Positions 1-8,577 of a stretch of 16,535 nucleotides of DNA are shown piece after piece. The notes under the pieces were generated by a model that was not told the origin of the DNA, made no database searches, and was given only the letters and a program-made list of their open reading frames with translations. The DNA is taken from contig CALGOE010000207.1 of the NCBI GenBank assembly GCA_937958145.1, positions 1 to 16,535 on the forward strand. Direction: 5' to 3'. Source of the stretch: an uncultured Desulfobacca sp. (GTDB taxonomy: Bacteria > Desulfobacterota > Desulfobaccia > Desulfobaccales > Desulfobaccaceae). Position 1 is the first letter of the stretch. Each line of letters opens with the position of its first letter. Both the position numbers and the translations under genes were made by a program.

Positions 1-1111
1 GATAGGGGCCAAGACTGAAGACCACCAATCGCTCCACCATGTTCTCCAGCTCTCGGACATTGCCGGGCCACTGGTACTGCAACATCATCTCCATGGCTTC
101 GGGGGTAAAACCCTGGACTGATTTCTTCAGCCGTTGATTGAACTTGGCCAGAAAATGGGTCAATAGCGGCGGGATGTCGTCTTTGCGCTGTCGCAGCGGC
201 GGGATATGAATGGAGACGACGTTGAGGCGGTAATACAGGTCTTCCCGGAAGCTGCCTTCCCGGATGGCCTGGACCAGATCCCGGTTGGTGGCCGCAATCA
301 GGCGCACGTCCACGGAAATGACCCGATGGCTCCCCACCCGGGAGATTTTGCGGTCCTGCACCGCCCGCAAAAGCTTGGCCTGCACCTCCAGGCTGATGTT
401 GCTGATTTCATCGAAGAACAGGGTGCCGCCATGGGCCAGTTCAAATTTGCCGATTTTATTGGCGTTGGCGCCGGTGAAAGCCCCCTTGACATGGCCGAAC
501 AGTTCGCTTTCAAACAGGGTCTCCACCAGGGTGCCGCAATCCACCGTGACAAAAGGTTCCCGGCGACGGTTGCTCAGGCCATGAATCTTTTGGGCGATCA
601 GTCCCTTCCCGGTGCCCGACTCGCCGGTGATCAGGACCGTACTGTCGCTGGGGGCTACCCGCTCCACCATGGCCAAAATCCGGGCCATGGCTTCACTGGC
701 ATAGACAATCTCCTGGCTGCCGGAAACCGGACTCTCCTGCGGTTTCTCCAAGGCCCTCTTTACTACCTGGCGCAGATCATCAGGGGTAAACGGTTTGGGC
801 AAAAAATCAAAGGCGCCCAGTTTGATGGTCTCCACCGCCGCGGCAATGGTGCCATGGCCGGTGATGATGATCACCTGGGTCAGAGGATAAAGGGCTTTTA
901 TCCGTTTGAGGATTTCAACGCCGTTCTGATCGGGCATCACCAGATCAAGGAGGACCAGATCGTAAGCCTCCTGCGCCATCATCTCCAGACCCTGCTGGCC
1001 GGTGGCAGCCAACCCCACCTGAAAACCCAGGCGGACCAGGATCTGCTGACAGGCGTCCAACATGGCTTGGTCGTCATCAATAACAAGTGCTTTATGTGGT
1101 GCAGAGGACAT
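1..1111 (-). CDS. sigma-54-dependent response regulator, NtrC family (partial, C-terminus off window)
   Basis: A two-component regulator that, once phosphorylated, hydrolyses ATP to open sigma-54 RNA polymerase promoters. The 370 codons seen run from ATG at 1111. The receiver domain (about 8-120) has the acidic pair D12-D14, phospho-acceptor D56 in LLDLVMPD, T84 and K106. The AAA+ domain (about 130-360) has Walker A GESGTGKG at 163-170, the sigma-54 contact loop GAFTGA at 210-215, Walker B LFFDE at 231-235, and ends in WPGNVRELENMVERL. The last Walker A residue is G where E is usual. The C-terminal helix-turn-helix would lie beyond base 1. No good Shine-Dalgarno site precedes the ATG. The gene is divergent from tlyA, so it starts its own transcript. 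Its partner kinase is not in the window, and its target cannot be read from the sequence. Confidence 0.93.
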   Translation of the reverse strand, partial: MSSAPHKALVIDDDQAMLDACQQILVRLGFQVGLAATGQQGLEMMAQEAYDLVLLDLVMPDQNGVEILKRIKALYPLTQVIIITGHGTIAAAVETIKLGAFDFLPKPFTPDDLRQVVKRALEKPQESPVSGSQEIVYASEAMARILAMVERVAPSDSTVLITGESGTGKGLIAQKIHGLSNRRREPFVTVDCGTLVETLFESELFGHVKGAFTGANANKIGKFELAHGGTLFFDEISNISLEVQAKLLRAVQDRKISRVGSHRVISVDVRLIAATNRDLVQAIREGSFREDLYYRLNVVSIHIPPLRQRKDDIPPLLTHFLAKFNQRLKKSVQGFTPEAMEMMLQYQWPGNVRELENMVERLVVFSLGPY

Positions 1112-1183
1112 GGTCAATTCGGTTCGGCAATCTCGTCTCTCGCCGCGACTGGGGCAAAATGGCCGCCTCCAGCCCTTCAGCGC

Positions 1184-1211
1184 TTGTTTTCCACCCTCAT
1201 TTTAGTATATG
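1184..1211 (+). promoter_or_regulatory. possible sigma-70 promoter for tlyA
   Basis: TTGTTT at 1184-1189 and TATATG at 1206-1211 are 16 nt apart, about 55 nt before the tlyA start, in the divergent gap between the response regulator and tlyA. Both hexamers are imperfect, so this is only a candidate. The 155-nt gap holds nothing else I recognise. Confidence 0.3.
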
Positions 1212-1266
1212 CTAACCGAGGAAGATTTGCACATTTTTTCTCAAGGACGTCTGCCCCCTCTCCCGT

Positions 1267-2034
1267 ATGGCGAATCCACCGATCTCCGGGAAAATCAGGC
1301 TGGACCGCCTCCTGGTGGCGCGGGGCTTGGCCCCGGCCCGGGAACAGGCCCGCTCCCTCATCCTGGCCGGCCAGGTGCTGGTGGACGGTTTCCCGGTCAC
1401 CAAAGCCGGGGCCTTGGTCCCGGCAACCGCCGCCATCGCCCTGAAGGGCCCGCCGCCGCCCTATGTCAGCCGGGGCGGCCTGAAGCTGGCCGCGGCCCTG
1501 GATCATTTCCACCTGGATGTGGCCGGGCTGGTGGCCCTGGACGTCGGCATCGCCACCGGCGGTTTTACCGATTGCCTCTTGCAGCGCAAGGTGGCCCGAG
1601 TCTATGGCGTGGACGTGGGTTATGGCCAACTGGCCTGGCAGCTCCGCCAAGACCCCCGGGTCATCCTCTTGGAGCGAACGAACATCCGCCATCTGCCCGC
1701 CACCGCCATTCCCGAAAAAGTTGATGTGGCCGTGGTGGACGTCTCCTTCATTTCTCTGAAGCTGGTTCTGCCCCAGGTAATCCTGTTTCTGAAACCCGGC
1801 GGCACCATCCTGGCCCTCATCAAGCCGCAGTTTGAAGTCGGAAAAGGCAGGGTGGGCAAAGGCGGGGTGGTCCGGGACGAAGCGGACCGTCTCCAGGTAG
1901 TGGACGATATCCAAAGGTTTGCCCGCTCCTTGGGTCTGACGGTACACGGCGTCCTCCCTTCCCCTCTTCTCGGCCCCAAGGGAAATCAGGAATACTTGCT
2001 CTATTGCCAAACCATCCCTCACGAGGTTCCATGA
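1267..2034 (+). CDS. tlyA: TlyA family rRNA 2'-O-methyltransferase (S4 + FtsJ-like)
   Basis: An AdoMet-dependent methyltransferase of the TlyA/hemolysin A family; the Mycobacterium enzyme 2'-O-methylates 16S and 23S rRNA cytidines. This 255-aa protein has the normal family length. An S4 RNA-binding domain spans about 8-65 (RLDRLLVARGLAPAREQA). The Rossmann methyltransferase fold begins at YVSRGGLKL, with the SAM loop DVGIATGGFTD at 92-102 (commonly DVGASTGGFTD). The catalytic tetrad seems intact as K73, D158 (VVDVSF), K186 (LIKPQFE) and E242 (NQEYLL). The ATG at 1267 has only a distant AAGGACG upstream, but no nearer in-frame start gives a better N-terminus. The stop overlaps the next start as ATGA. 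Family is certain; the exact RNA target is inferred from the family. Confidence 0.93.
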   Translation: MANPPISGKIRLDRLLVARGLAPAREQARSLILAGQVLVDGFPVTKAGALVPATAAIALKGPPPPYVSRGGLKLAAALDHFHLDVAGLVALDVGIATGGFTDCLLQRKVARVYGVDVGYGQLAWQLRQDPRVILLERTNIRHLPATAIPEKVDVAVVDVSFISLKLVLPQVILFLKPGGTILALIKPQFEVGKGRVGKGGVVRDEADRLQVVDDIQRFARSLGLTVHGVLPSPLLGPKGNQEYLLYCQTIPHEVP

Positions 2035-4760
2035 CGACGAAACCACCTTACCATACTATGGAGGCCACGGCCGTTCTCGCAGCCCTAGCCTCCGGTCCCC
2101 AGGGGCTGCCGGCCGAGGAGGCCGAAGCCCGCCTTGAGCAGTACGGCTTCAATGAACTGGTGGCGGGGAAAAAGATCTCCCCGGTCCTGATTCTGCTGCG
2201 GCAATTCTTTAATCTGCTCATGGTCATTCTCATCATCGCCACCGGCATTTCCTTTCTCCTGGGAGAGCATCTGGATGCCGCGGTCATCCTGGCCATTGTG
2301 GTGGCCTGTGTCATCCTCGGCTTCTTTCAGGAATATCGGGCCGAGCAGGCGGCAGCCGCGCTCCAGGAATTGGCCGCGCCCCATGCCACGGTCCTGCGGG
2401 ACGGCGAGGAAACAGTAATTCCAGCCCGGGAGGTAGTTCCAGGGGATATCCTGCTTATACACACAGGCGACCGTATCGCCGCCGATGCCCGGCTGTTGCA
2501 GGCCGTCAATCTCATGGTGGACGAGGCCATCCTCACCGGTGAATCCACGCCGGTGGCAAAAAACACGGACCCGGCCGAGGCTGCCGATACCCCCATTGCG
2601 GACCAGCACGGCATGGTGTTTGGCGGTACTGTGGCCACCTACGGCCGGGGCCAGGCGGTGGTGACGGCCACCGGCATGGCCAGCGAATTCGGCCGCATCG
2701 CTCAACTCCTGGGGGAGGTCAGACACGAGAAGACGCCCCTGGAAAAACGCCTCGCCCTCATCGGCCGGGTTTTAAGCATCATCTGTCTGGGTGTAGCCGC
2801 TGGCGCCGTCGGCCTGGGGCTGGCCAAAGGCTACGGCTGGCTGCCCATGCTCATCTGGGGCATCAGTCTGGCCGTGGCCGCCGTCCCCGAATCCCTCCCG
2901 GCCGTGGTCACCGGCGCCCTGGCCATCGGCACCACCCGCATGGCCAGACGCCGGGCCATTGTCAAACGCCTGCCGGCCGTGGAGACCATGGGCTGTACCA
3001 CGGTCATCTGCACCGATAAAACGGGGACGCTGACGAAAAACGAAATGACCGTCCGTGCTCTCTTCCTGGATGGCCAACAGATCCACGTCACCGGTTCCGG
3101 CTATATACCACAAGGGAGCTTTCATACCGTCGATCACCAGGAATTATCACTCACCAATCCGGCCCTGCACCAGGCCGCCCGCATTGCCCTGTTATGCAAC
3201 GATGCCTCTTTGCGGCAGGAAGACGGCAAGTGGCACCTGCGGGGCGACCCCACTGAAGGGGCCCTCTTAACCATGGGGCTGAAGGCCGGCCTGAACTATC
3301 AGCGCCTCCTCCAGGACTGGCCCCGAGTGGCGGAAATTCCCTTTGATTCCGACCGCAAACGCATGAGCACCCTGCACCAGGACCGCAGCGGCTATCTCAT
3401 GTGCCTGAAAGGCGCGCCCGAGAGCCTGCTCCCTTATTGCCGCCGCCTGCTGACCTTGCAGGGCGAACAGCCTCTGACCGAAGACCAGCGGCAGGCCATA
3501 TTGACGGAAAGCTCCCGGCTGGCCAGCGCCGCCATGCGGGTCCTGGGTCTGGCCTACCGTCGCTTCCCTGATCTGCCAGACCTGGTCCCCGCCTCCGAAG
3601 AAGCCGATCTGGTCTGGGTGGGCCTGGTGGGGATGATCGATCCGCCCCGCCCCGAAGCCAAAGAAGCGGTCAACCTCTGCCACCGGGCCGGCATCAACGT
3701 GATCATGGTAACCGGCGACCATCCTTTAACCGCAGCGGCCATCGGCCGGGACCTGGGCCTGGCGAAAAAATCGGCTGCCCCGCCCCCGGTCTGCACCGGC
3801 CGGGAGCTTTCCCAAATGGACGACCAGACCCTGGCCGCCACCCTGAAACACACCCATATCTTTGCCCGGGTGGCGCCGGAACATAAACTGCGTCTGGTGG
3901 AAGTCCTGAAAAGTCAAGGGGAAGTCGTGGCCATGACCGGCGACGGCGTCAACGATGCCCCGGCCCTGAAACGGGCCGATATCGGCGTCGCCATGGGGAT
4001 CACCGGCACGGAGGTCACCAAAGAAACCGCGGCCATGATCCTGGCCGATGACAACTTCGCCACCCTGGTGGCGGCGGTGGAGGAAGGCCGGGCGATCTTC
4101 GACAATATCAAGAAATATCTGGTTTTTCTGCTCAGTTGCAATTTTGCCGAAATCGTTATTCTCACCGGCGCCTTTTTCGTGGGGCTGCCCATGCCCCTCA
4201 TCGCCCTGCAGATCCTCTGGGTCAATCTCACCACCGACGGCCTGCCGGCCCTGGCCCTGGGCGTGGACCCCAAAGCCCCCGACATCATGTCCCGGCCGCC
4301 CCGCCCGCCGGATGAAGGCGTCTTTACCAGGACAGTCAATATCCTCATGGCCGTCATGGCCGGGTACAAGACCCTGCTCATCCTGCCCCTCTTTGCCTAC
4401 TATTACCTCTACAACCCGGACGCCGACGCCAGTCCCGCCACCGTCCTGGAGCGGGCCCAAACCATGGTGTTCATCACCCTGGTGTTTGCCGAACTGGTGA
4501 ACGCCTTCAACTGCCGCAGCCTGACCCTGTCCCTCTTTACCGTCGGGCCGTTGGCCAACCGCTACCTCCTGGTTGCGGTCGCCATCTCCTTGGCCATGAC
4601 CGTAAGTTTGGTGGTGTATGCCCCTCTGGGGCGGCTTTTTCATACGGTGCCCCTGACGTGGTGGGATTGGCTGCTGGCCCTAAGCGTCAGCCTCAGCCTC
4701 CTGCCCGTGGTGGAATTCACCAAGTGGTGCCTGCGGCGGCGGAAGACTGCTCTCCACTGA
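2031..4760 (+). CDS. type IIA Ca2+-transporting P-type ATPase
   Basis: A membrane pump that uses ATP through an aspartyl-phosphate, probably to export Ca2+. It has 909 aa counted from ATG 2031. This ATG overlaps the tlyA stop by 4 nt and has GAGG 4 nt upstream; a TTG 27 nt earlier would lie inside tlyA and is less likely. Motifs in order: actuator TGES 169-172; M4 PESLP 286-290; phosphorylated D329 in DKTGTLT; nucleotide-binding KGAPE 460-464; hinge TGDGVNDAP 636-644. Residues matching both SERCA Ca2+ sites are present: E287 (M4), N704 and E707 (M5), N732, T735 and D736 (M6), and E821 (M8). This favours Ca2+ over Na+/K+, H+ or Mg2+, but the ion specificity is inferred. Translational coupling to tlyA is suggested by the overlap. 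Confidence 0.92.
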   Translation: MTTKPPYHTMEATAVLAALASGPQGLPAEEAEARLEQYGFNELVAGKKISPVLILLRQFFNLLMVILIIATGISFLLGEHLDAAVILAIVVACVILGFFQEYRAEQAAAALQELAAPHATVLRDGEETVIPAREVVPGDILLIHTGDRIAADARLLQAVNLMVDEAILTGESTPVAKNTDPAEAADTPIADQHGMVFGGTVATYGRGQAVVTATGMASEFGRIAQLLGEVRHEKTPLEKRLALIGRVLSIICLGVAAGAVGLGLAKGYGWLPMLIWGISLAVAAVPESLPAVVTGALAIGTTRMARRRAIVKRLPAVETMGCTTVICTDKTGTLTKNEMTVRALFLDGQQIHVTGSGYIPQGSFHTVDHQELSLTNPALHQAARIALLCNDASLRQEDGKWHLRGDPTEGALLTMGLKAGLNYQRLLQDWPRVAEIPFDSDRKRMSTLHQDRSGYLMCLKGAPESLLPYCRRLLTLQGEQPLTEDQRQAILTESSRLASAAMRVLGLAYRRFPDLPDLVPASEEADLVWVGLVGMIDPPRPEAKEAVNLCHRAGINVIMVTGDHPLTAAAIGRDLGLAKKSAAPPPVCTGRELSQMDDQTLAATLKHTHIFARVAPEHKLRLVEVLKSQGEVVAMTGDGVNDAPALKRADIGVAMGITGTEVTKETAAMILADDNFATLVAAVEEGRAIFDNIKKYLVFLLSCNFAEIVILTGAFFVGLPMPLIALQILWVNLTTDGLPALALGVDPKAPDIMSRPPRPPDEGVFTRTVNILMAVMAGYKTLLILPLFAYYYLYNPDADASPATVLERAQTMVFITLVFAELVNAFNCRSLTLSLFTVGPLANRYLLVAVAISLAMTVSLVVYAPLGRLFHTVPLTWWDWLLALSVSLSLLPVVEFTKWCLRRRKTALH

Positions 4761-4777
4761 CCTCTTTGGCAAAGAGG
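4761..4777. terminator. hairpin right after the Ca2+-ATPase stop
   Basis: CCTCTTT (4761-4767), loop GGC, AAAGAGG (4771-4777): a perfect 7-bp stem beginning at the base after the stop codon, in the gap between two convergent genes. No T-run follows on either strand, so it is not a standard intrinsic terminator. The rest of the gap to 4850 shows nothing clear. Confidence 0.4.
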
Positions 4778-4850
4778 CAGGCTGGGATCAGGATAGGGGC
4801 CACGAAGAAGAACAGCCGTGCTTCCCTCCCTCCCAGCCCTCGGCGCCAGG

Positions 4851-5591
4851 CTATGAGGCCAGCAACGCCACAGCCTCCGTCAGGATCTGACCGGCCGAAC
4901 CCTCCAGGAAATAATCGGTGAAGCGGCGGGTGAGTTCCGTGGGTTCCAGGTTGATTTCGACGATGATGGCGCCGTGGTTCTTGGCGGCTTTGGGCAGAAT
5001 GTTGGCGGGCATGACCGCTGCCGAGGTGCCGATGACCAGCATCAGGTCACAGGACTCGGCCAGGTCAAAGGCGGCCCGGTTGGCGGCAGGGGGGATTTCT
5101 TCCCCGAAAAAGACGATATCCGGTTTGATCAGCCCCCCACAGGAGCAATAGAGGGGCACGTGGCTGAAGTCCAGGGTGGCGGGGTCAATGGTGCGGCGGC
5201 AGCGCAGGCAGACGAAGCGCCGGGCATTGCCGTGAAACTCGATGACATTCCGGCTCCCCGCCTCCTGGTGCAGGTTGTCCACATTCTGGGTGATGATGCC
5301 TTTAAGCTTGCCCATTTTTTCAAGCTCCGCCAGGGCATAATGGGCCGGGTTGGGACGGGCCTGTCTGATGGTGGCGTCCAGCTCCAGCAGCATGCGCCAG
5401 ACCTTGGCCGGGTTGCTGAGAAAGGCGTCGATATGGGCATACTCCATGGGGTTATAACGCGTCCACAACCCATGGGCGCCCCGAAAACTGGGAATGCCGC
5501 TCTCCACCGAGATACCGGCGCCGGTGAGGGCGGCCGCGGCCTGGGTGCGGCGCAAGAGTTCGGCCAATTCGGCCGGATTACTATTCTTCAT
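4851..5591 (-). CDS. cobB: SIR2 family NAD-dependent protein deacetylase
   Basis: A cytoplasmic sirtuin that removes acyl groups from lysines using NAD+, giving O-acyl-ADP-ribose and nicotinamide. At 246 aa it has full bacterial length. NAD-binding GAGISVESGIPSFRG spans 24-38, TQNVDNLH 101-108 and the catalytic H120 lies in EFHGNA. The zinc ligands are C128, C131, C149 and C151. GTSAAVMPA and INLEP complete the NAD pocket. The Tyr-x-x-Arg acyl-carboxylate motif of SIRT5/CobB-type desuccinylases is not visible where expected (KVWRMLLEL), which suggests deacetylase rather than desuccinylase activity; this is inference. The gene starts 7 nt after the acyl-CoA ligase stop, so they very likely share a transcript and the ligase may be a substrate. 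The AGG about 12 nt upstream is a weak Shine-Dalgarno site. Confidence 0.93.
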   Translation of the reverse strand: MKNSNPAELAELLRRTQAAAALTGAGISVESGIPSFRGAHGLWTRYNPMEYAHIDAFLSNPAKVWRMLLELDATIRQARPNPAHYALAELEKMGKLKGIITQNVDNLHQEAGSRNVIEFHGNARRFVCLRCRRTIDPATLDFSHVPLYCSCGGLIKPDIVFFGEEIPPAANRAAFDLAESCDLMLVIGTSAAVMPANILPKAAKNHGAIIVEINLEPTELTRRFTDYFLEGSAGQILTEAVALLAS

Positions 5592-5598
5592 AGAGTTG

Positions 5599-7716
5599 TT
5601 AGCCTGTCGTTACCGTTGCGGTTGCCGCTTCGCCCATGATAATCCGGGCATCCAGGGCCAGGCAGCCCTGCCCCTCGGGGAAGACCCGCACCGGGTTCAG
5701 GTCCACCTCTTGGACCTGGGGGAATTCCAGCATAAAGGCCGAGAGCAGGACCAGACACTGGGCCAGGGCTTGCAGGTCGGACGGTCCCTGGCCCCTAAAG
5801 CCGCGCAGAATCTTGGCTATCTTGGTTTCATGGATGAGCTCCAGGGCCGCGGCCTGATCCAGCGGGGCCAGGCGCATGGCCACGTCCTCCAGGACTTCCA
5901 CCCAGATGCCGCCGGCGCCGAAAAGGATCATGGGGCCGAAGACCCGATCCCGTTTGGCCCCGATAATAACCTCCATCCCTTTCTCAATAAAGGGCATGGC
6001 CAAGACCTGCCAAGGTTCTCCCTTGGGGAGATTGGTTCTGGCTACCTGGGCGATGGCTGCAAAACCCTGGCGGACCGCCGCTGTGGTGTTGAGGTTGAGG
6101 AGCACGCCGCCCAGATCAGATTTGTGCAGGGCGCTGGGGGCCACCAGCTTCAGACAGAGGGGCAGACCCAACTCCTGGGCGGCCGCTTCGGCCTCCTCGG
6201 CTGTCTGGGCCAGGCGCCGGGGTGGGACGGCGATCCCCAGGGTGTTCATGGCCTCCAGGGCCACGGGCATGGGCACCGGGCCGACCGTGGCGAGATAGGG
6301 GGCCAGGAGTGAACCCACCGCCCCCAGAGAGGGCACTTCCGGCGGCGCCACCGGCGTCAATGGCAACTGGCAGGTGTGAAAACGGCGGGCCAGGGCCAGG
6401 GCCCGGATGGCCTCGCCGGGGAAGGCAAAGACCGGCACCCCCAATTCGTGGCGGAAATATTCCCGCTCCTCCAGATTGCCGATCACGGTGATGAGTAAAG
6501 GTTTTTCGTGACGGCGGGCCGTTTCAATGAGATTTCTGGCCATGGCCCGGGCAGCTTCCCGCTCCAGGTCGTTAATGGGGCCGTAGTTCAGGATGATGCC
6601 GTCCACATCCGGGTCCTGACAGAAGGCCGCGGCCACATCGGCATAAAGGCTGAAATCAAAAATATCCCCCAGATCCAGGGGGTTGATGGGTTTGATAACC
6701 CCGGCCCGGGAGCGGCTCTCGATGAGGTGGACGATCTCCGGGGACAGGGGCGGCAGCTTGAAACCGGCCTTGTGGCAGGCATCGGCCGTCACCACCGCTT
6801 CGCCCCCGGAACGGGACAGGACCACCAGCCGGTTGCCTCTTAAAGGAGGCTGCTGCAGGGCGATGGCGGCCTGCAGGAATTCGTTGCGGCTGTGCACCCG
6901 CAGGATCCCGGCCTGACAGCAGGCCGCGGTCACCACGTCATCATCCACGGCCAGGGAGGCGGTATGGCTGCGGGCGATATCGGCGCTCAATTCACCGATG
7001 TTGGCCTTGTGCAGCAGAATGGGCTTATTGGCCCGGCGGCCCAACTCCATGAGCCGGCGGCCGTCGGCCAGGTCTTCCATATAAAGGTAGATGAGCTTGG
7101 TCCCCGGGTCTTCCAGCAGAAATTCCAGCAGGTCATTTTCGTTGACGTCCAACTTGTTGCCCAGGCTGACGAACTTGTTCATGCCCAGACCGGCTTGGGC
7201 CAGCCAGGCAATGACGTTGGTCCCCACGCCGCCGCTCTGGCAGAGGAGGGAGACGCCACCCAACCGGGGCTTATGGGGCAGATTCATGAAGGGCAGGCAG
7301 AGGCCGATCTCCAGATTGATGGCGCCTAAGCCGTTGGGGCCCATCATGCGGATGCCATACTGCCGCAGGCGCTGGCGGACCTCTTCTTCAAGGCGCTGCC
7401 CTTCCGCCCCCAGCTCCGAAAATCCGCCCGATTCCACCACGACCCGCTGCACGCCCATCTGACCGCAGGCGTCTAAGACACTGGGCACCACCCGGGCCGG
7501 GGCCAGCACCGCCACCAGGTCGGGGACATACGGCAGATCCTCCAGGAGGGGGAAAATATCCAGATTATGGACCCGGCCGCCCTTGGGACCCACCGGGAAG
7601 ATGTCCCCCGAAAAGCCGAACTCCAGCAAATTGTTGACAATATTACGGCCCAGGTTGTCGGCGCGTTCCGACACCCCCACCACAGCCACCGAACGGGGAT
7701 AGAAAAAGCGTTTCAT
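5599..7716 (-). CDS. acetate/acyl-CoA ligase (ADP-forming), fused alpha-beta subunits
   Basis: Interconverts acetate (or another acid) + CoA + ATP with acyl-CoA + ADP + phosphate. The 705 aa match a fused alpha-beta enzyme. The CoA-binding domain comes first (RSVAVVGVSE; MMGPNGLGAIN about 124-134), then the ligase-CoA domains (SGGVGTN 161-167; SHTASL 250-255). An ATP-grasp domain fills about 480-705 (HKSDLGGVLL; GAKRDRVFGPMILFGAGG). Both phospho-relay histidines appear present: H251 and H531. SHTASLA replaces the usual SHTGALA. There is no C-terminal GNAT domain, so this is not a Pat/YfiQ-type lysine acetyltransferase. The ATG at 7716 follows an AT-rich leader with no clear Shine-Dalgarno site. 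The next gene is a sirtuin 7 nt away. The substrate acid cannot be told from sequence. Confidence 0.9.
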   Translation of the reverse strand: MKRFFYPRSVAVVGVSERADNLGRNIVNNLLEFGFSGDIFPVGPKGGRVHNLDIFPLLEDLPYVPDLVAVLAPARVVPSVLDACGQMGVQRVVVESGGFSELGAEGQRLEEEVRQRLRQYGIRMMGPNGLGAINLEIGLCLPFMNLPHKPRLGGVSLLCQSGGVGTNVIAWLAQAGLGMNKFVSLGNKLDVNENDLLEFLLEDPGTKLIYLYMEDLADGRRLMELGRRANKPILLHKANIGELSADIARSHTASLAVDDDVVTAACCQAGILRVHSRNEFLQAAIALQQPPLRGNRLVVLSRSGGEAVVTADACHKAGFKLPPLSPEIVHLIESRSRAGVIKPINPLDLGDIFDFSLYADVAAAFCQDPDVDGIILNYGPINDLEREAARAMARNLIETARRHEKPLLITVIGNLEEREYFRHELGVPVFAFPGEAIRALALARRFHTCQLPLTPVAPPEVPSLGAVGSLLAPYLATVGPVPMPVALEAMNTLGIAVPPRRLAQTAEEAEAAAQELGLPLCLKLVAPSALHKSDLGGVLLNLNTTAAVRQGFAAIAQVARTNLPKGEPWQVLAMPFIEKGMEVIIGAKRDRVFGPMILFGAGGIWVEVLEDVAMRLAPLDQAAALELIHETKIAKILRGFRGQGPSDLQALAQCLVLLSAFMLEFPQVQEVDLNPVRVFPEGQGCLALDARIIMGEAATATVTTG

Positions 7717-7789
7717 AATTGATAATAAAATAATGATGAGTTCATTAAAAAGAAGAGTAGATTTATCATTAAATAATGTTATAAGACGC

Positions 7790-8230
7790 CTATTTTTTTG
7801 ATTTCCAGCCGTAGCCTACGCCAAAACCTCCAGCAAAAGCCACTAATAATTTTAAGATATCAATAAGTAATTCTTTGTTATTTGGCAATAAATATATTAT
7901 TAAAAATAATAAAAAACAAAATATTAATAAACCATATCCAAATGCAAACCATCTACCGCTGCAAGCGAAATTATATGCTCTTCTATTATCTTCCTCATTG
8001 AGATCAAGGAATTTGTCAATATGTTCTGATGTAAATTTATCGAAAAGTGGATGTTGCTGGAAAGCCCCCGAAGAGTATCTCATCATTAATGAACTAACAG
8101 TTCGCCGTACTTCAGGAGGAGCTTCGTTAATAAAATTATCTATTTCATTTTCGATTTCGCTGTCATGAGAGCCCATATTAATAATTTCATTGTCATCTTC
8201 TGTCGGCGGCTTTTTATTATTCTTTTCCAA
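7790..8230 (-). CDS. two-TM membrane protein, unassigned (DUF2335-like layout)
   Basis: A 146-aa protein. A hydrophilic acidic N-terminus (1-35) leads into a charged helical part (about 38-92, PPEVRRTVSSLMM to EEDNRRAYNFA). Two membrane helices follow, about 95-115 and 122-142, the second ending in the glycine-rich GGFGVGYG, then a basic tail WKSKK. The layout recalls small phage and bacterial membrane proteins of the DUF2335 type, but I do not recognise a firm family. The start is TTG at 8230: AGAGG lies 6 nt before it, and the preceding gene stops one base before it, so the two are coupled. Base composition is very AT-rich (8 G/C in the 60 bases from 7861) compared with the GC-rich genes on both sides, suggesting acquisition by transfer. 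A membrane-anchored effector or sensor is possible; no function is assigned. Confidence 0.72.
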   Translation of the reverse strand: MEKNNKKPPTEDDNEIINMGSHDSEIENEIDNFINEAPPEVRRTVSSLMMRYSSGAFQQHPLFDKFTSEHIDKFLDLNEEDNRRAYNFACSGRWFAFGYGLLIFCFLLFLIIYLLPNNKELLIDILKLLVAFAGGFGVGYGWKSKK

Positions 8231-8231
8231 A

Positions 8232-8483
8232 TTAAACCTCTAATCTGAGATACTCTGCAAACTTTCTATTCCATTTCAATATAATTCCATTTAATTTATC
8301 CTGGGCCATTTTTTCCAGGCAAAAAAAAGAAAAAGAGTTTAGTAACTGTATATACAGTTTCTGTGAAATCCTTTTTTTTTGATATAACTCTTGTAAATAA
8401 TTTGACAAAATATTGAAATCATCCATGGCCGAGGAATGTAAATCTTCTTCTGCCAATAAAACATGGCGATATCCTGCTAGCAT
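8232..8483 (-). CDS. small unassigned protein, first gene of the AT-rich cassette
   Basis: An 83-aa, mostly helical, probably soluble protein with no signal peptide or clear membrane helix. It starts MLAGYRHVLLAEEDLHSSAM and contains a mixed charged/hydrophobic middle (ELYQKKRISQKLYIQLLN) and a basic C-terminal helix (LKWNRKFAEYLRLEV). I do not recognise the family. ATG 8483 is chosen because AAAGGA lies 6 nt upstream; a TTG 21 nt earlier would add seven residues but overlaps that site. The stop is one base before the TTG start of the 146-aa membrane protein, so the pair is a single translation unit. AT-rich like its partner. A small soluble plus small membrane protein on their own promoter could be an antitoxin/toxin-like or sensor/effector pair, but nothing in the sequence proves this. 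Confidence 0.65.
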   Translation of the reverse strand: MLAGYRHVLLAEEDLHSSAMDDFNILSNYLQELYQKKRISQKLYIQLLNSFSFFCLEKMAQDKLNGIILKWNRKFAEYLRLEV

Positions 8484-8505
8484 GGGAAATCCTTTTTTCG
8501 GCAAA

Positions 8506-8577
8506 CGGTTAAGCCTCAGGGGGAGGGAGTTTAGTGGTAAATGGAAGCCTCCGATTACGCAAGCCTCCTTCGGTTAA
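8506..8577. repeat. short direct repeats in the cassette leader
   Basis: AAGCCTC occurs at 8511-8517, 8545-8551 and 8561-8567; the last two copies extend to AAGCCTCC and start 16 nt apart. CGGTTAA brackets the set at 8506-8512 and 8571-8577, the second within GGTTAACC. Read on the minus strand these are GGAGGCTT motifs in the 5' leader of the 83-aa gene, resembling extra Shine-Dalgarno sequences. Could be a regulator site, a structured leader or a scar of insertion. Confidence 0.45.

Noticed and set aside
206..1444. Long plus-strand open frame (412 codons) across the start of the window
   Set aside because: It is antisense to a clear sigma-54 response regulator and runs into tlyA; its composition is that of a GC-rich shadow frame with no recognisable domain.
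1177..2046. 289-codon minus-strand frame opposite tlyA
   Set aside because: tlyA has an intact S4 domain and catalytic tetrad on the plus strand; the antisense product has no recognisable fold.
4792..4802. GATAGGGGCCA also found at the first bases of the window
   Set aside because: An 11-base match with no extension on either side; likely chance.
5599..7716. Pat/YfiQ-type protein acetyltransferase
   Set aside because: The 705-aa protein ends after the ATP-grasp domain; no GNAT domain follows, and both phospho-histidines of an active ligase are present.
8506..8577. CRISPR-like array from the AAGCCTC repeats
   Set aside because: The repeats are only 7-8 nt with irregular spacing and no cas gene is near.
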